A DNA stretch of 10,354 nucleotides. Source: Ettlia oleoabundans. Lineage: Eukaryota > Chlorophyta > Chlorophyceae > Chlamydomonadales. Under the pieces are notes generated by a model, which did no database searches, was not told the origin of the DNA, and saw nothing but the letters and a program-made list of their open reading frames with translations. The stretch lies in the NCBI GenBank assembly GCA_019693395.1, contig JAAMXP010000839.1:1-10354 (forward strand), read 5' to 3'. Of this stretch, positions 5,692 through 10,354 are shown piece by piece (position 1 is the stretch's first letter; each line of letters begins with the position of its first letter). The position numbers were made by a program, and so were the translations under genes.

Positions 5692-8152
5692 ATGCCGGTG
5701 CCGGTGTCAGTGACCCACAAGCAGGGAGTGGGGTTGGCTGCCGCCCAGGTGGCCGAGTTGCCCACGCAGGGCCCCTTTGCGAGGTTCGGCCAGACAGGCG
5801 GTGGCGACAACAAGGCAGCGAGCTCCCAGCAGGGGGCGCCGGCGGCAGCGGCTGAGCAGTCAGGCAGCAATGAGAGCAGCAGAGGCAGCGACTGGGCTGT
5901 AGAGACATACTCTTTGTCCTTCTCCTATCCAGATATAGGTGTGTGGGGTCCAGAACTCCTTGCATGCATGACACTTCCCAATCCAGCCGAGCAGAACAGT
6001 GGGCTTGGCCCCCCACCCCACTACGGTCCTGCCGCCGCATGCCGCCAAACAGCCCACACCAGCTCCTGCCATTGCCCTGCCTGTTGCACAGATGGCCGTC
6101 CACTGCCGGGCAGGCCCCCTGTAGTGCATGACATGAGCATCCAGCTGCCGCGGGGCGCCACCTGCCTACTTATTGGCCCCAATGGCGCTGGCAAGACGAC
6201 ACTGCTCAAGGTCGGGGGGGCTTATGTGCTGGTTTGGTGCCGCACTAGTATCGCTCGCCTGCTGCTCTGCCATGCCTCGCTGCTGTATACTGTTCACCGC
6301 AGACCTGTTGATCTCCCTATGTCAGCTCATCACGCATTCCACAGACTTGAAGGTTGCTTTGATTGCTGCGTTCTCTGACTCATTGCTGCATTCTCTGATG
6401 TTTCTGCCCCCACAGGTGCTGGGCGGCAAGCACATGGTGCCAGAACGGGCAGTGCGTGTGCTGAGCCAGCCGCCCTTCCATGCCACCAACCTGACCAGCA
6501 GCGGCGCACTGGCGTACGTTGGCGGCAACTGGGAGCGGGACATCGCTTTTGCTGGCTACGCAATACCCCTGGCGGTAACCCAGTGACTGTGTTGTCGTTG
6601 CCTGGGCAGCGCTTGGGACTACAACCGCATTTATTTACATCAATAAGCTGTATATGTCCCATGTTGCTCTTGCATGCCTTCTGTCATACCGCTAGGCGGG
6701 GTAAACACAGGATCCTCACAGCCTCGGGTTCTCAAGATGCAAAAAACTCACCAGATTGGCCGGCTGTGCTGTTGCTGCCTGCCTGCCTGCAGGGTGACAT
6801 CCCTGCCTCACAAATGCTCAACAGCTTGCCCGGCATTGACCCTGCCCGCCGTGACAGGCTGATTGAGGTGCTTGATATCGACCCAACATGGCGCATGCAC
6901 CTGGTTTCAGGTGCGCCAGTGAAATGGCTCAATTGCGCAGGCAGTTGTGTTTTCTGTTCAGATTCTGGATGTCTATCACAGCTTTCGTTTTCGGACCACA
7001 AGCAGCGGTAGATCGGGCAGTCAGTAGAATGCTTGCAGACATAGATTGTGTGGATGCAGCTGAAGTAGTTCGCATTACAATGGGCCCCATGCCTGGCACT
7101 TATTTATTTGTCACACCATGCAGATGGCCAGCGGCGGCGCGTGCAGATAGCCATGGGCTTGCTCAAGCCCTTTCAGGTGAACTGCACAGGATACACAAGT
7201 GTTCATGCTCACAGTCACCTACTTACACAACTTGAGCTTTCTGGGTACTCCTGCATCAGTACTTGGCACCGCTATGAGCACATTTACTCAATTTGCAGCG
7301 TATCCTTCTTATCGCATTTACACCCCATCTTACGGAAGCGTGTGCATGATTCAGACTTGTGTGGTGCAGGGCAACAACCTTTCCCATACAGATCTTTTAT
7401 TGGTTTCTCATCTCCTTCTGTGCTTATGGGCTGCCATCGGGACAGGTGCTGCTGCTGGATGAGATCACTGTGGACTTGGACGTTCTGGGCAGGGCCGACC
7501 TCATGGCCTTCCTCAAGGAAGAGTGCCAGCAGCGCGGAGCCACAATCATATATGTGAGGAGTGTGGCAGGCCAGCCGGCAGGGTTTGGGGGTTTGAGGGA
7601 TGCCACTAGGGAGCTCCCAAGATGCATTGTGAGAGGTGGGCTACCATTGGCTGGCAGGTTGCGTGGCTTGAAAGTGCCCAGTGCTCCCACCTTTTGCTGG
7701 CTGGGAACAACAAGCTTAACACTTGAAAGCCCACGTCCTTGCTTTGCTTTGCAGTTAGTGTCAGGTCTTTGGTATATCACAGTGCTTGCCCTCCTGTATT
7801 TGGCTCTTAACTGCTCCACTGCCCCACACCGTTGCAGGCAACCCATATCTTTGATGGCCTCGAGTCCTGGCCCTCCCACTTGATGTACGTGGCGGGAGGC
7901 AAGATGCGTGTGTTTGAGGAGGCGGAGAACATTCCTGAGCTGAGGGAGGGCCGGCTTCTGGGTTTGGTGGAGCGCTGGCTGCGGGAGGAACAGCGGCAGC
8001 GGCTGGCAGCAGCAGAGGCTGCGAAAGAGGGGCAAGGAGACGAACAGGGAGACAGCAACACTCTCAAGCTGGCTAGCTGGAATAACGGCTGGGCTGCGGG
8101 GCGACTCGCCTCTTCTTTGAAGCTCAGCAGCAATGCAGTGATGCGCATGTGA
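5692..8152 (+). CDS. Soluble ABC ATPase of the CAF16/ABCI19-20-21 group
   Basis: This is a single nucleotide-binding-domain ABC protein without membrane helices. Relatives are yeast CAF16, linked to the CCR4-NOT complex, and Arabidopsis ABCI19-21, ER-associated and linked to cytokinin responses. Seven exons, 5692-5938, 6092-6210, 6416-6574, 6793-6910, 7124-7176, 7446-7553 and 7838-8152, join in phases 1, 0, 0, 1, 0 and 0, giving 372 residues. Visible motifs are SFSYPD with the A-loop aromatic near 79, Walker A GPNGAGKTT (111-119), GKHMV (126-130), the altered signature VSDGQRRRVQ (213-222) in place of LSGGQ, Walker B VLLLDE (233-238, Glu238 catalytic), D-loop region TVDLD, and the switch His271 in ATHIFDGLESWPSH. 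The exon joins reproduce the plant homologues without gaps. Residues 1-68 are a low-complexity Ala/Gly/Gln/Ser extension not present in the short plant forms. ATG 5692 is the first in-frame ATG after a stop at 5659 but has a weak context (C at -3). Intron 2 has an unusual GTCGGG donor. Confidence 0.92.
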
Positions 8153-8164
8153 CTCCCTGGGCTG

Positions 8165-8169
8165 TGTAA
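8165..8169 (+). terminator. Possible TGTAA poly(A) signal of the ABC ATPase gene
   Basis: TGTAA begins 13 bases after the TGA stop at 8150-8152. It matches the chlorophyte poly(A) signal on the right strand, though this would leave an unusually short 3' UTR. Chance occurrence cannot be excluded. Confidence 0.35.
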
Positions 8170-8383
8170 GCATGGTGAGGAGGAAACTCACCAGGCGGTA
8201 TCAATCCACCTACCGGCAGCAAGCAGCCACTGCCGCTTTGCAGACCTTGGTGCATGTGTCCAGTAGGTGAAGCACTGCCGTGTCTTTTTTTTGTTGACAT
8301 CCCCTGCACAATGGTGTCGTGCGTTTACTTGTTCTCAGCCAGCTTGCTGGTCCTGTTCGTGTGAATCGGTTGCCGCCACACGT

Positions 8384-8389
8384 CACGTG
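8384..8389. promoter_or_regulatory. G-box (CACGTG) upstream of the transporter
   Basis: The palindrome CACGTG sits in the context ACACGTCACGTGCC, so two ACGT cores overlap within 12 bases. It is about 190 bases before ATG 8577. Such sites bind bZIP and bHLH factors in plants and algae. Its role here is inferred from position only. Confidence 0.3.
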
Positions 8390-8576
8390 CCAGGTGGCCT
8401 CTGGCGCCGCCCCAGCTGGGCAAATCAAGACATGGCCCAGGTAGTGAATGTTGAACTGATCTCTCTTGCGCATGCCATCCTCATGGGAAAGGACAGAATC
8501 GCTTCCGCGTTATGCCCGGTTGAACGGTCGTTCGCAGCCGGCCGCGGCAAGAGCGGTCAGCAGCCTGCTGGCAGCC

Positions 8577-10340
8577 ATGGGCGCCCACCCTGATGGTGTC
8601 AGTGGCACAGGGGAGATTGGGGAGGCTAGGACCCCCGATTACTCTCCTCGGGCCAAGCCGCCGGCGTCGCTGGTGGCAGCGGCGGCAGCCAGCCGGCCCT
8701 ACACCCTCCTCCAGCGGCTGCTAGCATGTCTCCAATACGGCTTTGTCTCCGTGGCTATCACTCTGTTCAACCGTGCTGTTTTCTCAGTCTACCACTTCAA
8801 CTATCCCAGCACCGTCACCCTGGTGCAAATCCTGGTCTCTCTGGCGTTGCTGTACGGCCTTCGTGCCGCCCGCTATATGAATTTTGGAGCACTGGAGCTT
8901 AGTACTGCCAGAAAGGTGTTCGGTTTAGCTGCTTGAACCTTTAGCTGGCAGACAGAAAGATTGGTTTTATGCAGTTGGCATATGCAAACGTGCATGGAGA
9001 GGGCCGATAGGACGCCACGGATGGCTTAGCAGCAGCAACCGCCTGGTCAACCGCCATTTCTCCAAGCCCAACCAACCCTGCGCTGCTCCCGTTGGTACAT
9101 ACATGCGTTGCAGGTGGCCCCACTTGCCTTCTTCTGGTGGCTGTATGTGGTGTCTGGCGTTACAGCACTGCGCTATTTGAATGTGCCAATGTACAGGTGG
9201 GCGTCTATATGGAGAGTTTGGCACATTTGCCGAAGAAGGGCGTTCTTTTCAAAAGGTTTTGATGATGTGCTCTTGAGTTTTCCGCCCTGCTTGTTTGCTG
9301 CAAGATCTTGGAAGGTGTTATTTGCAGTGCTGACTGCTGCACGACCTGTTGTCACCGCGGTGGAGGGCTCACCCCTGCATCCCTCTCTGCCCAACACTGC
9401 CTGTGGACATCCCCTGCCTTCCCTGCAGCGTGATACGTCGCAGCACCACGCTGCTGGTGGTGGCGGGCGAGTATTGGATGTTTGCCAAGCGTCCCACACG
9501 CCGCTCCCTGGTTGCGCTGCTAATCATGGTGGGGGGTGCCATTGTGGCGGGGATGACTGACCTCACATTCAACCTGCCCGGCTACATATGGGTCGGCATA
9601 TGCGTGGCTTCCACAGCAGCCTACCTGCTGCTCATACGCAAGCTACAAGAAAGCACAGGTGGGGGCAGTAGCTGTGGGGTTGGGCCATGCAGCTGTGTGA
9701 AAGACCGGATAGCCTGGCTGCCTGCATGTCCGACTAGCTTGATGTTCGCCTGTTGTCATCAGTTCATTTGCTTCGTTTGTTGTGTCTATGCACAATCTCT
9801 GCTCACTCAGCCAATATCTGCTCGTTCTCTGAGTTAGCTCCAATTGCGGGACAGCATGCCACTGTCTGACTATCCGTTTGTGCAGGGCTCAGCCAGAGCA
9901 CGCTGCTGCTGTACAACAACGTACTGGCGCTGCCGCTCATGGCAGTGTACATGCTCCTTGCAACAAATGAAGCCGCTGAAGTGCTAAAGTATCCGCAGGT
10001 TAGGCAGCAAGTGTGGCCGGGAGAAGGCAGCATGTGTGTAGTCTGGCAGTGCATGAAGTACCCTAGGCCCAGTGTTTTGTGGCCGGGCATCAGCCAAGCG
10101 ACTGCGCAATAATTTTGGTTGGCCAATACGGGCAGTTTGTCACCTTTTCGCGCTAATGAGGTGCCGTACAGCCAAGCGCTCTGCGCAATCTGTTGTTCTT
10201 TGCTGACCCCGCTCTGTTACTGACCCTCTCGTGTGTTGTTCACTCCTTTTCTCTGCCCTGCAGTTGCGAGACCCACATTTCATCCTGTTTCTGTTACTGT
10301 CTTGCAGCCAGGCCTTCCTGCTTAATCTCTGCATTTTCAG
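8577..10340 (+). CDS. Nucleotide-sugar transporter, SLC35D/UGNT1-like (3' end outside window)
   Basis: Members of this drug/metabolite transporter family exchange nucleotide sugars for nucleoside monophosphates across Golgi or ER membranes to feed glycosylation. Exons 8577-8915, 9114-9196, 9429-9658, 9886-9998 and 10264-10340 join in phases 0, 2, 1 and 0 and give 280 residues plus two bases of the next codon. The donor GTGTGG at 10341 opens an intron that runs off the right edge. A cytosolic tail of about 42 residues precedes TM1 (45-70, ending in LFNRAVFS), TM2 (78-96, STVTLVQILVSLALLYGL) and TM3 (114-133). The conserved loop LRYLNVPMYSVIRRSTTLLV (132-151) parallels the NVPMYTTLRRTT segment of Arabidopsis UGNT1. 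Further helices follow: VALLIMVGGAIVAGMTDLTF, GYIWVGICVASTAAYLLLIR, LLYNNVLALPLMAVYML and FILFLLLSCSQAFLLNLCIF. Substrate cannot be assigned (UDP-GlcNAc or UDP-GalNAc are the best guesses). Start GCCATGG has a strong context; ATG 8472 is the alternative. Confidence 0.87.
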
Positions 10341-10354
10341 GTGTGGCGGATGGG
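10341..10354 (+). other. Partial fifth intron of the transporter gene
   Basis: The last 14 bases begin GTGTGG after the exon end TTTTCAG. The coding sequence up to this point stops inside the family's mid-protein region, so several exons are expected beyond the window. No adapter sequence is visible at this edge. Confidence 0.65.

Larger units (their letters stand above)
8153..8576. promoter_or_regulatory. Intergenic region: ABC gene 3' end and transporter promoter/5' UTR
   Basis: This separates two tandem plus-strand genes. It begins with the ABC 3' UTR, including TGTAA at 8165-8169. A run of eight T residues lies near 8285-8292, and a G-box-like element lies at 8384-8389. From 8472 an ATG is in frame with the transporter, adding 35 residues (MPSSWERTESLPRYARL...). 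I treat this as 5' UTR because the ATG at 8577 has a far better context, but a longer N-terminus is possible. No other gene is seen. Confidence 0.5.

Noticed and set aside
5690..6129. Minus-strand open frames rich in Gly, Cys and Pro
   Set aside because: They lie opposite ABC exon 1, intron 1 and the start of exon 2. Composition reflects antisense of an Ala/Gly/Gln-rich region, with no domain or start context.
6775..6792. TGCC tetranucleotide run
   Set aside because: Only about four units long, and it doubles as the pyrimidine tract of the intron 3 acceptor. It is too short to count as a microsatellite of interest.
7424..8191. A 255-residue minus-strand open frame
   Set aside because: It is antisense to ABC exons 6 and 7 and the intron between them, which carry Walker B and the switch histidine on the plus strand. 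The antisense product has no recognisable domain.
1..10354. Non-standard genetic code (all three visible stops are TGA)
   Set aside because: Three genes are too few to infer stop preference, and no TAA or TAG interrupts any supported exon, so the standard code fits.

Overview
This is nuclear DNA from a eukaryote, most likely a green alga (Chlorophyta). Every gene is split by short GT-AG introns of about 110-285 bases. Exon joins conserve reading phase, and splicing rebuilds proteins that match plant and animal families. Introns are pyrimidine/TGC-rich before CAG acceptors, TGTAA-type poly(A) signals follow two genes, and one gene belongs to the plant-type REF/SRPP/LDAP lipid-droplet family. 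No bacterial, phage, CRISPR or mobile element was seen. Family assignments come from motif and sequence recognition alone, without database searches.

Layout from left to right. Bases 1-14 are the end of the Tn5/Nextera mosaic-end adapter, so the left edge is a library artefact and not genome. Bases 15-314 are an incomplete intron. Bases 1740-315 (minus) are the first four exons of PRP16/DHX38, a spliceosomal DEAH-box helicase; the helicase core lies beyond the left edge. Divergent from it, 2359-3036 (plus) encodes a 167-residue protein of unknown function with one membrane segment followed by a coiled coil. After a convergent 3' intergenic stretch, 5250-3636 (minus, five exons) encodes a complete 265-residue REF/SRPP/LDAP-like lipid-droplet protein. 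Divergent from that, 5692-8152 (plus, seven exons) encodes a complete soluble ABC ATPase of the CAF16/ABCI19-21 group. Finally, 8577 to the right edge (plus, five exons, 3' end cut) encodes a nucleotide-sugar transporter of the drug/metabolite transporter superfamily (SLC35D/UGNT1-like).

The genes are not an operon and do not form an obvious pathway. They alternate strands as two divergent pairs plus the transporter, which follows the ABC gene in tandem. Possible promoter signals are a near-perfect E2F/DP site in the LDAP-like/ABC divergent promoter, a G-box upstream of the transporter, and TGACG half-sites between PRP16 and the unknown gene. I found no convincing new biological system. The most useful leads are the algal LDAP-like gene, the unknown membrane/coiled-coil protein, a predicted G-quadruplex at a 5' splice site of PRP16, and the adapter remnant.
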